A stretch of 64,000 nt of DNA from Cyclobacterium amurskyense (GTDB taxonomy: Bacteria > Bacteroidota > Bacteroidia > Cytophagales > Cyclobacteriaceae), in contig NZ_CP012040.1 of NCBI RefSeq assembly GCF_001050135.1, forward strand, positions 2,763,001-2,827,000, given 5' to 3'. The position numbers were made by a program, and so were the translations under genes. The notes below the pieces were generated by a model, which searched no databases, was not told where the DNA came from, and saw only the letters and a program-made list of their open reading frames with translations. Below are positions 1 through 10,024 of the stretch, one piece after another (the stretch's first letter is position 1; each line of letters begins with the position of its first letter).

Positions 1-1
1 T

Positions 2-1279
2 GGAAGTTCAAGGTTTGGAAGCAACTTCAAGTGGGGCTCTTTTCCTTCATTCTCCCTGGGATACAATATTTCTGAGGAAGAGTTTTTAAGCAATGCTGAT
101 TTTCTAAGTAACCTTAAAATTAGGGCCAGTTACGGGATTTCAGGTAACAACCAAATCGGAAATTATACCCATATAGGATTATTATCTGCTAGGAGGTATA
201 TTAATGAGGGTGGTTTGATACCAGGATTGGTGCCAAGTAGTCTTGCAAATGATGATCTGACTTGGGAAATATCGAAACAAACCAATTTCGGGATAGACAT
301 GAGCCTATTTCAGGACAGGGTCAACCTTACGGCAGATGTATATAGGGATTTGAAGACTGACTTGCTATTGGCTGTTCAACTTCCTGCTGCCTCAGGTTTT
401 TACAGTTCCGTGCAGAACATTGGAGATGTCGAGAATAAGGGATTTGAGCTAGGGTTGAATACGGTGAACGTCCAAAAGACCAATTTTACATGGAATAGCA
501 ATTTCACATTTTCTGCAAATAGAAACAAAGTACTTAAACTCGCTACCGAAGGTGGAAGAATTTCAAATTCGCCATTTCAAATTACAGAGGTAGGCCAGCC
601 TGTTTCCAGCTTTTATATGATCAATAAACTGGGGATTTTCATGAATAGTGACGAGTTAGAAGGTGCAGCCTTGTTTCATCCGGCAACACAGGCAGGAGAT
701 ATAAAATTTGAGGATGTAAATGAAGATGGTGTAATCAATCAAAATGACCGAAAAATTGTTGGTAACCCTTGGCCAGATTTTGTTTGGGGATTGACCAATA
801 ATTTAGAGTGGAAGAATTTTAACTTGAATATAGCTATTGTTGGTTCGGAAGGGGCTCAAACCTACCTTGAATCAGGTGGGGCTTTAATGGGGTCCAATGG
901 TGTTCAAAATGGGTTAGTTTTACAAGATAGAAGATGGCGATCAGAAGAAGATCCTGGAGATGGGATTATCCCTCGAGCGATCAGGAGTAATCATGCATTG
1001 GGTTTTGGTACTTCATCACACTTTCTGTTTGATGCCTCCTTTATCCGTATCAGAAATGTGATGCTTGGCTATACCATGCCTCAAGAACTAGTTTCCAGAT
1101 TTAGGCTGACCGGTATGAACGTCTATGCGAGTGTTGCCAATGTTTACACCTTCACAGATTACCCTGGTTATGATCCAGAATCCAGTAGCACAGGTGACAA
1201 TGTAGTTAACGCAGGTATTGATTACCTAAATTACCCACTACCAAGGACTTACACTTTGGGCCTAAAAATAACCTTATAA
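2..1279 (+). CDS. SusC/RagA-type TonB-dependent outer membrane transporter, C-terminal part
   Basis: This is the C-terminal part (about 425 residues) of an outer membrane beta-barrel that imports oligosaccharides using TonB energy. The reading frame is open from base 2, so the gene starts upstream of the window; the first in-frame ATG-like codon is not its start. Family hallmarks are the segment RFGSNFKWGSFPSFSLGYNI at the very start, the nearby LKIRASYGISGNNQIGNY, and a closing TYTLGLKITL that ends in an aromatic/hydrophobic beta strand. The TonB box, plug and carboxypeptidase-like N-terminal domain lie outside the window. The SusD partner starts 17 bases downstream, the standard SusC-SusD order of a polysaccharide utilisation locus. 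Family assignment is firm; the substrate can only be inferred from the neighbouring enzymes. Confidence 0.95.
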   Translation, partial: GSSRFGSNFKWGSFPSFSLGYNISEEEFLSNADFLSNLKIRASYGISGNNQIGNYTHIGLLSARRYINEGGLIPGLVPSSLANDDLTWEISKQTNFGIDMSLFQDRVNLTADVYRDLKTDLLLAVQLPAASGFYSSVQNIGDVENKGFELGLNTVNVQKTNFTWNSNFTFSANRNKVLKLATEGGRISNSPFQITEVGQPVSSFYMINKLGIFMNSDELEGAALFHPATQAGDIKFEDVNEDGVINQNDRKIVGNPWPDFVWGLTNNLEWKNFNLNIAIVGSEGAQTYLESGGALMGSNGVQNGLVLQDRRWRSEEDPGDGIIPRAIRSNHALGFGTSSHFLFDASFIRIRNVMLGYTMPQELVSRFRLTGMNVYASVANVYTFTDYPGYDPESSSTGDNVVNAGIDYLNYPLPRTYTLGLKITL

Positions 1280-1296
1280 CTTAAAATTATTGAGTC

Positions 1297-2730
1297 ATGA
1301 AAAAATATATCATATATATCCTGACCTTATTGGCTGGGACCTCTTGCTCTGATTTTCTAGAATTGCAGCCTGAACATCAAATCAGTGATGGCTCCTTCTA
1401 TAAAAATGCCAACGATTTTGAGACAGCGCTTATAGGTAGTTATTCAAGTCTTCAGAACCTGTATGATGCCAATTTAGTGTACGTTGGAGAATTGACAACG
1501 GACAATGCGGAAATACAGTGGACTACTCCTTCAATATCCGAGGTGGAATTGGACGAGGTCAACTTTACGCCTTCAAATGGCTTTTTGAATTCAATTTGGC
1601 AGATAAGTTTTAACCTTGTTTCTCAATCAAACAATATATTGTCTAGAATTGATGATGTGGACATGGGCACTCAGATAAGAAACCAGATAAAAGGTGAGGC
1701 TTTATTTTTAAGGGCTTTTGGATACTTTAATCTTGTCAGAACATTTGGGCCTGTGCCAATTGTGGATGTTGCTTTCCGAAGCCCAGGTGAAATTGCGGCC
1801 TATGACATGACACGAAAACCTGAGGAAGCTGTTTATCAGATATTAGAAGCTGATTTGAATCAGGCTACATCTCTGCTAACAGGTGTGGAGGAATTAGGAA
1901 AATCCAGGGCTTCAAGTGCAGCAGCAATGACCTTATTGGGGAAAGTTTACCTTACCCAAATGGATTATAGCAATGCCGAAACGGCATTAAAGGGGGTTGT
2001 AGAAAGCAATGCTTTTTCGCTTGAATCGGATTATAAAAGATTGTTTACCAATGGAAATGATGAATTGTCTGAGTCAATTTTTGAAATCAAATACATGTCT
2101 GGTAACTTGGGTGTAGGGAATGGCTTTTCCAGCACTTTTACCCCAGCGAGATTTGACATGGATATCTTCCCTAATCAAATGCAAGGTTCAGGAAGAATTT
2201 TACCAACACCTGAAATGTCCGAAGCCTATGAAGACGGAGACCTTAGAAGGCCGGCTTCCATAGGTGATTCTGTTCGGGTGATCTCAGGAGGTTTTGAAAA
2301 AGAACTGTATGGGTTGAAATTTGTAGATTTCACTACAGGTGTTCAGGGAGATGGTGGAATCAATTTTACTGCTTTAAGGTATGCAGATGTACTATTGATG
2401 TATGCAGAAGCACTCAATCAAAATGGCAAGCAGGACGAAGCGATGGTTTACCTTAATATGGTTCGCGAACGAGCAGGTTTGACAGAGGTGAGCGGATTGG
2501 ATCAAGCGGCATTGACGGTTGCATTGGCACAAGAACGAAGAGTTGAGTTATTTTTGGAAGGTCACCGCTGGTTTGATTTGGTGAGAACAGGTAAGCTGTT
2601 AACTGAAATGAATGCTTATTTTGAGCGGAACAATTTAAATTTTGAAGTTCAGGCTTACAAGACGATAATGCCAATTCCGCTTAGGGAAATTGATATTAAT
2701 CCCAGTTTAGGACAAAACACGGGTTATTAA
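1297..2730 (+). CDS. SusD/RagB family nutrient-binding outer membrane lipoprotein
   Basis: This is the surface lipoprotein that forms the lid over the SusC barrel and binds the glycan. A lipoprotein signal ends in LLAGTSC, with the lipidated cysteine at residue 17. The N-terminal SusD-like domain (FLELQPEHQISDGSFYKNANDFE) and the helical TPR-type core with GEALFLRAFGYFNLVRTFG (around residue 140) are visible. The C-terminal family signatures are RYADVLLMYAEALN and ERRVELFLEGHRWFDLVRTG. At 477 residues the length is ordinary. It follows susC by 17 bases, and its stop codon overlaps the ATG of the next gene by one base, so the next protein is probably made from the same transcript by translational coupling. 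Confidence 0.95.
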   Translation: MKKYIIYILTLLAGTSCSDFLELQPEHQISDGSFYKNANDFETALIGSYSSLQNLYDANLVYVGELTTDNAEIQWTTPSISEVELDEVNFTPSNGFLNSIWQISFNLVSQSNNILSRIDDVDMGTQIRNQIKGEALFLRAFGYFNLVRTFGPVPIVDVAFRSPGEIAAYDMTRKPEEAVYQILEADLNQATSLLTGVEELGKSRASSAAAMTLLGKVYLTQMDYSNAETALKGVVESNAFSLESDYKRLFTNGNDELSESIFEIKYMSGNLGVGNGFSSTFTPARFDMDIFPNQMQGSGRILPTPEMSEAYEDGDLRRPASIGDSVRVISGGFEKELYGLKFVDFTTGVQGDGGINFTALRYADVLLMYAEALNQNGKQDEAMVYLNMVRERAGLTEVSGLDQAALTVALAQERRVELFLEGHRWFDLVRTGKLLTEMNAYFERNNLNFEVQAYKTIMPIPLREIDINPSLGQNTGY

Positions 2731-5258
2731 TGAGGATACGAAACAATACAATGCACAATTTTTGGTTGGTTTTGTTGCTAGTCTTGCTCTGTGTACCAGG
2801 GATAGCACAGGACAACCTAAAGGGTAAGAATTTCCAAAGTATTACTCTGGAATCTTCCCTTAAGCCTTTTAAGAAAAAGGACAAAGCTTATATCAGGGCA
2901 GTGGCTCATGAAATGTTTACCCAATGGCATTCTTTGTTGAGGCATACGGATACTGTATCGATGATGCTTTGGACCAGTGATGGTTCTGAGATTCTCGATT
3001 ATAAAGGCACTATGGATCAACCACTAGAGTGGGCCAAATACATGGGGAATCCAAATACAGCGCATGAAGTGGGTTCAGGTCCCGAATCCCTTTCTTTGCA
3101 TCAAAGGGCTTATGTATATCGGGACGATGCGCCAGACTTTACTTATGGTGATTTAGCTTTTATCGTTAAGGTACTTAAAGAGGAAGGACGAAAAGTAACA
3201 GGCAAACCGGTGAAAGTAGGAGCTACCTTTGATCCAGGTCCTGAATTTGCCAAATCTCCTTTCAAATATGAGAAACATCCAGAGATATTGGGTGGAAATG
3301 CCATGGGGCACAAGACTTTTGTAAGTTCTTATTCAGTATTGAATGGTGACAGTGAGTCCTATGCAGGTTTTCCTGATGGTATTCCTGATCAAACCCCATT
3401 TGGAACCTTCTTTGGAAGACAAAGTCAGCATTTTCTTGATGACTTGGGTTTTGACTATATATGGCTAAGCAATGGGTTTGGTTTTGGTGCAGAAGGATGG
3501 GCAGCTACTGGAGCAATTTTTACCGGAGAAAATTTTGCCCAAGAAAAACTGGTGCCATCTGCAGATAAAGTAGTAGGCTTTTGGAAGTTGTTTAGGGAAG
3601 AATGTCCTGATTACCCTATCCAAACCAGAGGTACCAACCTTTCTGTAGGTGCTGATTTGGCCAGAGATGCGGTAGATTTAAGAAACATATACAAAGGAGG
3701 GTTTAATATGTTGCCTCCACCCAATTCACCTTGGGCAGCATTGGATGGAGATTTTGGGTTAGAATTGGCAGGTTATATGTCACGAATGGCCATGTTACCG
3801 GACAATAGATTTCCATTCAGGTATTATACCCACGATCCGTGGTGGATCAATAGTCCTTGGCTAGATCGCTATGGAAGAGAACCACATGATATTTATTTGC
3901 CTTTGGCTGTAGCAAGGATTGATGAAGAAGGAAAGATAGGAGTACCTACGCATTTAAATTTCCTGACCATTGATGACACCTATGGCAATATGCCAACGCA
4001 GGTGCCTGACGAGGTTATGCCTCATATCTTAAAAGCACGGTATGACATGCCTACAGCTCCTGGGCCTTTAGTTTGGGTCTATCCCTTTGATGAGTACCAT
4101 GATTGGGCAAGGGATTATACCGATAGATTGCCAGAGATTTATTATGGGGACTGGTTTATGAGACAGGCAATCAACAGTGGACTTCCTATGAACACGGTGA
4201 TTTCAACTACTTCTCTTCCAGGCGCCATTGCGAATAATCCAGGACTTTTTAAGTCTTCGATACTTATGACAATTGCTCCGGAAAAGAATTCTAAGAATGA
4301 GAAAACCCTTATGGATTTTGTAAAAAATGGAGGGCAACTTATTGTATTTGGACCTGTGGACCATTCAAGTAAAACCTTTATGGATTTTCTTAACCTTTCC
4401 AATACTAATCCGCTGTCAGGAGAAATGGATCTGTATTCAGAGGTAGGTTTAGATATTATCAAAGGAGAGTTACCACAAAAAATACGACACCTTTCCTTAT
4501 TCTCTGGAGGAGGATTTCGTAGCCTTATAAAAAACCCGAAAGATTCATTTACTCAAGCTTTGGCAAGTGTGAAACAAGGGGATGAAGTAAGGGACATGGC
4601 ATGGCTAAGGCAAGATCCTGATTGGAATGGAGGTAAAGTTGTTTATTTAAGAGGTACCAATTCCAGTAGTTTTACTGGTGGAAGGTTATTGACGCCTGAC
4701 AATCCGGAAGAATTTCTGATTGTTCCAGCCATGCTAAGGCAACTGCTAGGGACTTTTGGAATGCAATTAAAAATAGAAAAAGAAAACGTTGGAATCAAAG
4801 ACCCTGTCCTTACGATCAATCGTTCTGACAATGCTTTTATCTTTTCTGGTTACAATCCCAATTCTACCGTAAAGCAGTCCTTTAAATTTGAACAAGGAGC
4901 GCCATTAATATTGGGCTTGGAGACAATCCTTGAAGACGGTTTTTCTAATTACACCATGCCGACATCCTGGCATAGAGAATGTCGTGTTTTTATTAAGCAG
5001 ACCTCAGGAATGGTATCGTTTAAAGAACTTCATTCGGGCCAAAAAGGAATAAGTAAGCGGTATATTGTCAGTGGGTTACAAAATGGTTCACTTAGGATAT
5101 ATCCATCCGATGCGGTGAGGGCAGAAGAATTAAATGTATACTTAAATTCAAGGTATCCATGGAATACTGGCGAGATCCCATTCACTGAAGTGAAAAATGG
5201 CAATGAGCGCTATTTTGAAATCAAGGATATCTCAGGAATAGTAGTGTTTTCATGGTAA
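2730..5258 (+). CDS. unrecognised secreted protein of a polysaccharide utilisation locus
   Basis: I do not recognise the family. The 842-residue protein begins with a signal peptide (hydrophobic run LVLLLVLLCVPGIAQ, probable cleavage after residue 26). An alternative ATG at 2751 would still keep that signal. The central part is rich in Trp, Tyr, Asp and His (DYIWLSNGFGFGAEGW, YYTHDPWWINSPW, WVYPFDEYHDW), which resembles the sugar-facing loops of glycoside hydrolases. Around residues 500-540 the text LMDFVKNGGQLIVFGP looks like the Rossmann-like glutamine-amidotransferase fold that follows the barrel in some hydrolases. The last ~150 residues look like beta sandwich. The one-base overlap with susD and the sulfatase 24 bases downstream place it in the locus. 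A new glycoside hydrolase or lyase is inference. Confidence 0.6.
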   Translation: MRIRNNTMHNFWLVLLLVLLCVPGIAQDNLKGKNFQSITLESSLKPFKKKDKAYIRAVAHEMFTQWHSLLRHTDTVSMMLWTSDGSEILDYKGTMDQPLEWAKYMGNPNTAHEVGSGPESLSLHQRAYVYRDDAPDFTYGDLAFIVKVLKEEGRKVTGKPVKVGATFDPGPEFAKSPFKYEKHPEILGGNAMGHKTFVSSYSVLNGDSESYAGFPDGIPDQTPFGTFFGRQSQHFLDDLGFDYIWLSNGFGFGAEGWAATGAIFTGENFAQEKLVPSADKVVGFWKLFREECPDYPIQTRGTNLSVGADLARDAVDLRNIYKGGFNMLPPPNSPWAALDGDFGLELAGYMSRMAMLPDNRFPFRYYTHDPWWINSPWLDRYGREPHDIYLPLAVARIDEEGKIGVPTHLNFLTIDDTYGNMPTQVPDEVMPHILKARYDMPTAPGPLVWVYPFDEYHDWARDYTDRLPEIYYGDWFMRQAINSGLPMNTVISTTSLPGAIANNPGLFKSSILMTIAPEKNSKNEKTLMDFVKNGGQLIVFGPVDHSSKTFMDFLNLSNTNPLSGEMDLYSEVGLDIIKGELPQKIRHLSLFSGGGFRSLIKNPKDSFTQALASVKQGDEVRDMAWLRQDPDWNGGKVVYLRGTNSSSFTGGRLLTPDNPEEFLIVPAMLRQLLGTFGMQLKIEKENVGIKDPVLTINRSDNAFIFSGYNPNSTVKQSFKFEQGAPLILGLETILEDGFSNYTMPTSWHRECRVFIKQTSGMVSFKELHSGQKGISKRYIVSGLQNGSLRIYPSDAVRAEELNVYLNSRYPWNTGEIPFTEVKNGNERYFEIKDISGIVVFSW

Positions 5259-5282
5259 TTTATCTCGGGTAACTAGTTTAAG

Positions 5283-6722
5283 ATGAGAAAGAAAATATAT
5301 ATTCCCTGGAGACCGCTCCTTTTAATAAGCTTTAATATGATGGCTATAGCAGGTTGTCAAAGCAAAAAAAAACATGAGAAGGAACCACAGCCAAATGTTT
5401 TGGTCATTCTAACAGATCAACATACCAATGATGCGTTGAGTTATTTGGGCAATCCTCATTTAAACACCCCAGCTATGGACCAATTGGCAGCTGAAGGTAC
5501 CTTTTTTACGGCATCTTATTGTACCTCGCCAGTTTGCGGACCAGCAAGAAGTAGCTTGATCACAGGAAGGATGCCTCATGAAACTGGTGTGGTTTGGAAT
5601 TCTACAAATATCCGACCAGAAGTACCAACCATCGGTCAGGTATTTAAAGAAGCAGGCTATAATACCGCATGGGCGGGGAAATGGCATCTTCCTCAAGCTT
5701 ACCCTGCCAAAAATAAAATGGATTCCGTAGCAGGTTTTGCAGTGGTTCCGTTTCAATCTTTGGATAAAGAATGGGATCTCGGAGAAGATACGGATGGGCC
5801 TATTGCAGACGCCACGGTTAATTACCTCAATAATTATAAAGAAGATCAACCCTTCTTATTGACAGTTTCACTTCACAATCCCCATGACATCTGCCATGTC
5901 CCAAGAAGACCGGATGAATATGCCAAAGCCCATGAATTGCAAGGTTTACCTCCCTTGCCCAATAACTTTGAAATTGATCCTGATGAACCACAATTCCTTG
6001 CAGAAAAACGTTTGATGGACCATTATGGAGATGAGTTATTGAAGACAAAGGATTATACACCCGAAGACTGGCAGGCTTACTTGTACCATTATTATCGATT
6101 TACTGAAATGGTAGATGTGGAAATTGGGAAAATTCTTCAAGCATTGAAGAAAAATGGTTTTGATGAAAATACCATTGTGGTGCTTACCAGTGAACATGGT
6201 GACGGCGGTGCAGGGCACAAATGGGCAGCTAAGTTAAGTTTGTATGATGAAGCTGCTACCGTTCCGTTTGTCATCAGGTACAAGGGCCATGTGCCATCTG
6301 GCAACATTGACAGAAACCAATTGGTATCAGGAATTGATTTGGCCCCAACAATAATCGATTATGCAGGCTTAACGACTTCTGCTAAATTTACTGGCAAAAG
6401 CCTCAAGCCCGTTTTGGAGCATCCTGGGGAGAAGTTAAGAGATTATTTGGTGGTGCAATTGGCAGACGACAAGTTGGATTCCAGCAGACAGGCAAGATTG
6501 ATCAGAAACGATCGGTACAAATACAATCTGTACAATCAGGGGGAGCGAAATGAGCAATTGTTTGACTTGTGGAAAGATCCGGGAGAGCAGCACAACCTTG
6601 CTTATGTTCCTGCCTACCAATCCGTTAAACAAGAAATGCATGTGGCGTTGGATGAATGGATAACAGCCACCGGTGATGATTTTTATGAATGGAGTCCTTT
6701 GCCCAATAGTAAAGAAAAATAG
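5283..6722 (+). CDS. family S1 formylglycine-dependent sulfatase, lipoprotein
   Basis: This enzyme removes sulfate esters from a glycan. The sulfatase signature C-x-P-x-R is present as CGPARSS, with the cysteine to be converted to formylglycine at residue 85 and GRMPHETG following. The metal-binding start LTDQHTND (near residue 45), the KWHLP element, and the second metal site SEHGDGGAGHKW (near residue 305) are all intact. A lipobox AIAGC puts the lipidated cysteine at residue 25, so the enzyme is probably membrane anchored, in the periplasm or on the surface. Length (479 residues) fits the arylsulfatase family. Because the catalytic residue is Cys rather than Ser, a sulfatase-maturing enzyme must exist elsewhere in the genome; none is in this window. 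Substrate position and sugar cannot be read from the sequence. Confidence 0.93.
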   Translation: MRKKIYIPWRPLLLISFNMMAIAGCQSKKKHEKEPQPNVLVILTDQHTNDALSYLGNPHLNTPAMDQLAAEGTFFTASYCTSPVCGPARSSLITGRMPHETGVVWNSTNIRPEVPTIGQVFKEAGYNTAWAGKWHLPQAYPAKNKMDSVAGFAVVPFQSLDKEWDLGEDTDGPIADATVNYLNNYKEDQPFLLTVSLHNPHDICHVPRRPDEYAKAHELQGLPPLPNNFEIDPDEPQFLAEKRLMDHYGDELLKTKDYTPEDWQAYLYHYYRFTEMVDVEIGKILQALKKNGFDENTIVVLTSEHGDGGAGHKWAAKLSLYDEAATVPFVIRYKGHVPSGNIDRNQLVSGIDLAPTIIDYAGLTTSAKFTGKSLKPVLEHPGEKLRDYLVVQLADDKLDSSRQARLIRNDRYKYNLYNQGERNEQLFDLWKDPGEQHNLAYVPAYQSVKQEMHVALDEWITATGDDFYEWSPLPNSKEK

Positions 6723-6849
6723 TCATTTGTTCGAATTATGTTTTGGTAGTCAATTAAGATAGAAATTTCATGGAAAACTGTAGAAGCCTGAAGGGAATCA
6801 CTAATAATAACCATGGGAGGAACCTGTGGTATTCAGATCGAAACGACTC

Positions 6850-6898
6850 GATTTTGGCGGTTTTGTTGCCATTTTTCTGCAACAATACTGACAAAATC
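6850..6898. repeat. imperfect hairpin, member of a dispersed GGCGG-TTGTTGC repeat family
   Basis: Left arm 6850-6869 and right arm 6879-6898 form a 20-bp stem with three non-Watson-Crick positions around a 9-base loop. The core GGCGGTTTTGTTGC matches the stems at 9961-10003 and 16245-16288, so this is a member of a dispersed family and not only a local terminator. It lies in the 266-base gap after the sulfatase; no gene is visible in that gap. Confidence 0.6.
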
Positions 6899-6988
6899 CA
6901 GTTCTGAGTTACCTGTGAAACGTTACTTACCTACCTTACCGAATCAGGACCATTTAAATTTTAAACGATTAACATAAAGCCATAAACC

Positions 6989-9958
6989 ATGAAGTTAAGT
7001 ACTTATCTTTTTTGTTTTATTTCCAGTCTTTGTTGCATGGTATCCTTTGGCCTTCAGGCCCAGGAAAGTACAGCCTACAATCAGATGCGACAAAATTTCC
7101 TGCAGCCACCAAGTACGGCTAAACCCACTGTTTACCATTGGTGGCTGGGAGGACATGTGGATACTTTAAGGCTAAAAGAGGAGATCAAATCCTTCGATGA
7201 GGCAGGTATAGCCGGTTTTACCATATTTGAAATAGGTTCACGAGATACCATTCAGGTAGGTGCTGGCCCTGAGTTTTTGGGTGATGAATCTTTGGAGACC
7301 ATAAGAGTTGCCGTAGATGAAGCTGGCAAATATGGCATGGAGGTAGGATTGAATACAGCAAGTAGCTGGAATGCTGGAGGCAATTGGCTCACGCCTAAAC
7401 ATGCGGCAAAATCCATTTACCAGCGCAAAGTAAATGTCACGGGAGGAGGGAAGGAAAAAATCAAATTGCCCTTCCCTGAAATTCCAGAAAAAGATCCCCG
7501 AGGCAGAAAACGCCTCATTTCTTACGGGAAAGATGGCAAGCCTGTATATTCTGAAGAGATAGCTGTATTGGCTATACCGATGGTTACAGAAAATATGGTA
7601 ATGGATACAAGTCGGATAATAGATGTTTCCCTTTATTTTGATGCTAAAAAAGAGGTGTTGGATTGGAATGTTCCGGAAGGAGAATGGAAAATTGTACGTT
7701 ATGTCAGTTCCAATTCTGGAGAGAATTTGGTGTTGCCAAGTAAGTATTCAGCAGGGCCTATTGTAGATCATTTTGATGCTGAAGCCACGGCCTTTCACTT
7801 CAATTATATTATAGACCGATTGGAATCGGTGTTGGGGGATTTGCGTGAAACGGCCTTGAAAAACCTATACATGGCAAGTTATGAGGCTAGGGGGTTCAAT
7901 TGGACACCTACCATGCCACAAGAATTTCAGGAATTAAATGGCTATGATATAAAGAAATTCTTACCCATTCTATTTGAGGAGGTAGTACTTTCTAATGAAG
8001 CTACTTCTGCTTTCAGGGCAGGCTTTCAAAGAACATTGTCAGAACTCATGATCAAAAACTTCTACATGAAGTCCAAAGAGATCTGCAATGCCCATGGATT
8101 GAAAAACAACAGTGAAGCGGGAGGACCTGGCTATCCTTTGCACAATGTACCAGTAGAACCCTTAAAGGCGTTGGGTAAAGGCTTGGATATCCCTAGAGGA
8201 GAGTTTTGGATAAACCATCATAACTTTAGCGAAGAGGGTTTAGATGTGCTACGGGTAGTGAAGGAAGTTTCTTCCGCTTCCCATATTTATGGTTTGGGAA
8301 TGGTAGAGATGGAAGCATTTACTACTTTTCAGCAATGGCAAGAAGGTCCTTTTGAAATGAAACCTATGGGCGACAGGGCTTTTGCTGAAGGCATGAACAG
8401 GGTAGTCGTACATGGATCTACTCATAACCCAGAAGGTACTGGGAACCCCGGAATCGTTTACCATGCAGGAACCCATTATAATGATAAAAGGGTCTGGTGG
8501 AAGAAAATACGACCATTTAATGAGTACCTGGCAAGGGTTTCTTATGTCTTACAGGAAGCCAATTTTAAAGCAGATGTTTTGTATTACTATGGTGATACCA
8601 TTCCGAATTACGGAGGGCATAAGCGCAGTCGATTTAATCCAGGAGAAGGGTATGATTTCGAATTGGTCAATACTGAAATACTTCTTGGATTGGAAGTGAA
8701 AAATGGGAAAATTATTAACCCTCGGAATAGAGCTGAATTTAGCGTGTTGGCCTTGACCGAAGAGTATGAAATAAACCCTCAAGTATTGGTAAAGCTGGAA
8801 CAAATGGCAAAAAACGGGGCCATTATCACGGGGCCTAAACCCAGTAGAATTGCTCCTAAAAGAAATATGAAGGATTTACCGAACATGAATGCTTGGCTGA
8901 ATAGTTTATGGAAACCTTACAGCAAGCAGACTTTTAAGCCAGGAAGTAGGGCCATCTATTATGGGGCTTCGGTAGCTGAGATTCTTCAGGAATTGAAAAT
9001 TAGGCCTGACTTTGAATATTTAGACAAAGGGTTTTATGCTTTGGATTACACCCACTACCAAAAAGATGGGCTTGATTTTTATTTTGTAGTCAATACTACA
9101 AACGAATGGTTGTCTAGAGACTTGAAATTCCTACAAGAGGGAAAGACTCCAGAGTTATGGAACCCTGAAAATGGAAGTATAACCACAATTCCTGTTTTTG
9201 ATAATACTTCGGAAGGTATCCTGCTTCCTTTAAGTCTTGCACCTTATGAAAGTATTTTTGTTGTGTTTAAACCTGGGGACAAACAAGCACATTTCACAAA
9301 AATAGCTCATGATGGTATTCACCCTCCTAGACTGCGCTACGGGGAGTATGGCGTTGAATTATGGGAGGAAGGAGAGTTTGATTTCGTGCAAAAAGATAAA
9401 ATCAGCCCCATGTTAAATCATGCCAATGTAAAAACCCTTGAGGGAGCCTGGGAGATCTATTTCCCTGAAGGGTGGGGAGCGCCGGAAAAAGCAATTTTCC
9501 CGGAATTAAAATCCTGGACGGAGGCTGAAAATGAGGGGGTCAAATATTTTTCAGGGACTGCCCGCTATGAAAAGAATTTTATATATGATATGCATGCCTC
9601 TGAATTTCCTGAGGCCAGGGTTTACCTGGATTTAGGTGATCTCTCCCATATCGCTGAGGTTTGGTTGAATGATAAGTCATTGGGTATAACCTGGGCGAAG
9701 CCTTACCGTTTTGATGTGACCGATGCTTTAAAACCGGGAATAAATACCCTAAAAATAGAAGTAGCCAATACCTGGTCAAATAGGCTAACGGGAGATGCAG
9801 TGACTGGAGCTAATTTCACCAAAACGCATGTGGAGGCCACCGTTATAAAAGGCATTCCTAAGTTAAGGGTTCCTTGGAAAGATGCACCGTTGATTCCTTC
9901 AGGAATCTTTGGGCCAGTTACTTTAACAACCGTTTTGCCAATTGCAATGCCTAAGTGA
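6989..9958 (+). CDS. GH106-like alpha-L-rhamnosidase
   Basis: This is a large secreted glycoside hydrolase (989 residues) with a signal peptide ending near QAQ at residue 25. The start of the mature protein has the GH106 layout: VYHWWLGGHVD, then EEIKSFDEAGIAGFTIFEIG, then EVGLNTASSWNAGGNWLTP. GH106 members remove alpha-linked L-rhamnose by inversion using two acidic residues. Several conserved acids are visible (for example NNSEAGGPGYP near residue 372 and VEMEAFTTFQQW near residue 440), but I cannot assign the catalytic pair. From about residue 815 a GH2-type sugar-binding jelly roll follows (LEGAWEIYFPEGWG, YLDLGDLSHIAEVWLN, GINTLKIEVANTW). It is the last plus-strand gene of the locus and converges with the fucosidase across a perfect hairpin. 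Exact linkage specificity is unknown. Confidence 0.8.
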   Translation: MKLSTYLFCFISSLCCMVSFGLQAQESTAYNQMRQNFLQPPSTAKPTVYHWWLGGHVDTLRLKEEIKSFDEAGIAGFTIFEIGSRDTIQVGAGPEFLGDESLETIRVAVDEAGKYGMEVGLNTASSWNAGGNWLTPKHAAKSIYQRKVNVTGGGKEKIKLPFPEIPEKDPRGRKRLISYGKDGKPVYSEEIAVLAIPMVTENMVMDTSRIIDVSLYFDAKKEVLDWNVPEGEWKIVRYVSSNSGENLVLPSKYSAGPIVDHFDAEATAFHFNYIIDRLESVLGDLRETALKNLYMASYEARGFNWTPTMPQEFQELNGYDIKKFLPILFEEVVLSNEATSAFRAGFQRTLSELMIKNFYMKSKEICNAHGLKNNSEAGGPGYPLHNVPVEPLKALGKGLDIPRGEFWINHHNFSEEGLDVLRVVKEVSSASHIYGLGMVEMEAFTTFQQWQEGPFEMKPMGDRAFAEGMNRVVVHGSTHNPEGTGNPGIVYHAGTHYNDKRVWWKKIRPFNEYLARVSYVLQEANFKADVLYYYGDTIPNYGGHKRSRFNPGEGYDFELVNTEILLGLEVKNGKIINPRNRAEFSVLALTEEYEINPQVLVKLEQMAKNGAIITGPKPSRIAPKRNMKDLPNMNAWLNSLWKPYSKQTFKPGSRAIYYGASVAEILQELKIRPDFEYLDKGFYALDYTHYQKDGLDFYFVVNTTNEWLSRDLKFLQEGKTPELWNPENGSITTIPVFDNTSEGILLPLSLAPYESIFVVFKPGDKQAHFTKIAHDGIHPPRLRYGEYGVELWEEGEFDFVQKDKISPMLNHANVKTLEGAWEIYFPEGWGAPEKAIFPELKSWTEAENEGVKYFSGTARYEKNFIYDMHASEFPEARVYLDLGDLSHIAEVWLNDKSLGITWAKPYRFDVTDALKPGINTLKIEVANTWSNRLTGDAVTGANFTKTHVEATVIKGIPKLRVPWKDAPLIPSGIFGPVTLTTVLPIAMPK

Positions 9959-9960
9959 TT

Positions 9961-10003
9961 TTGAGCGGCATTGTTGCTTTTTTTCTGCAACAATGCCGCT
10001 CAA
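9961..10003. terminator. perfect 17-bp hairpin between convergent hydrolase genes
   Basis: Arms 9961-9977 and 9987-10003 are perfectly complementary over 17 bp (core GAGCGGCATTGTTGC) around a T-rich 9-base loop. It sits only a few bases after the GH106 stop and 22 bases from the GH29 stop. It could terminate transcription from both sides, although no long T-run follows either arm. The stem also belongs to the dispersed family seen at 6850 and 16245. Confidence 0.65.
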
Positions 10004-10024
10004 GTTCTTGACTATATTTCTTAA

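Noticed and set aside
8412..8699. 95-codon plus-strand frame inside the GH106-like gene
   Set aside because: It is an out-of-frame shadow of a gene with strong family motifs across the same bases.
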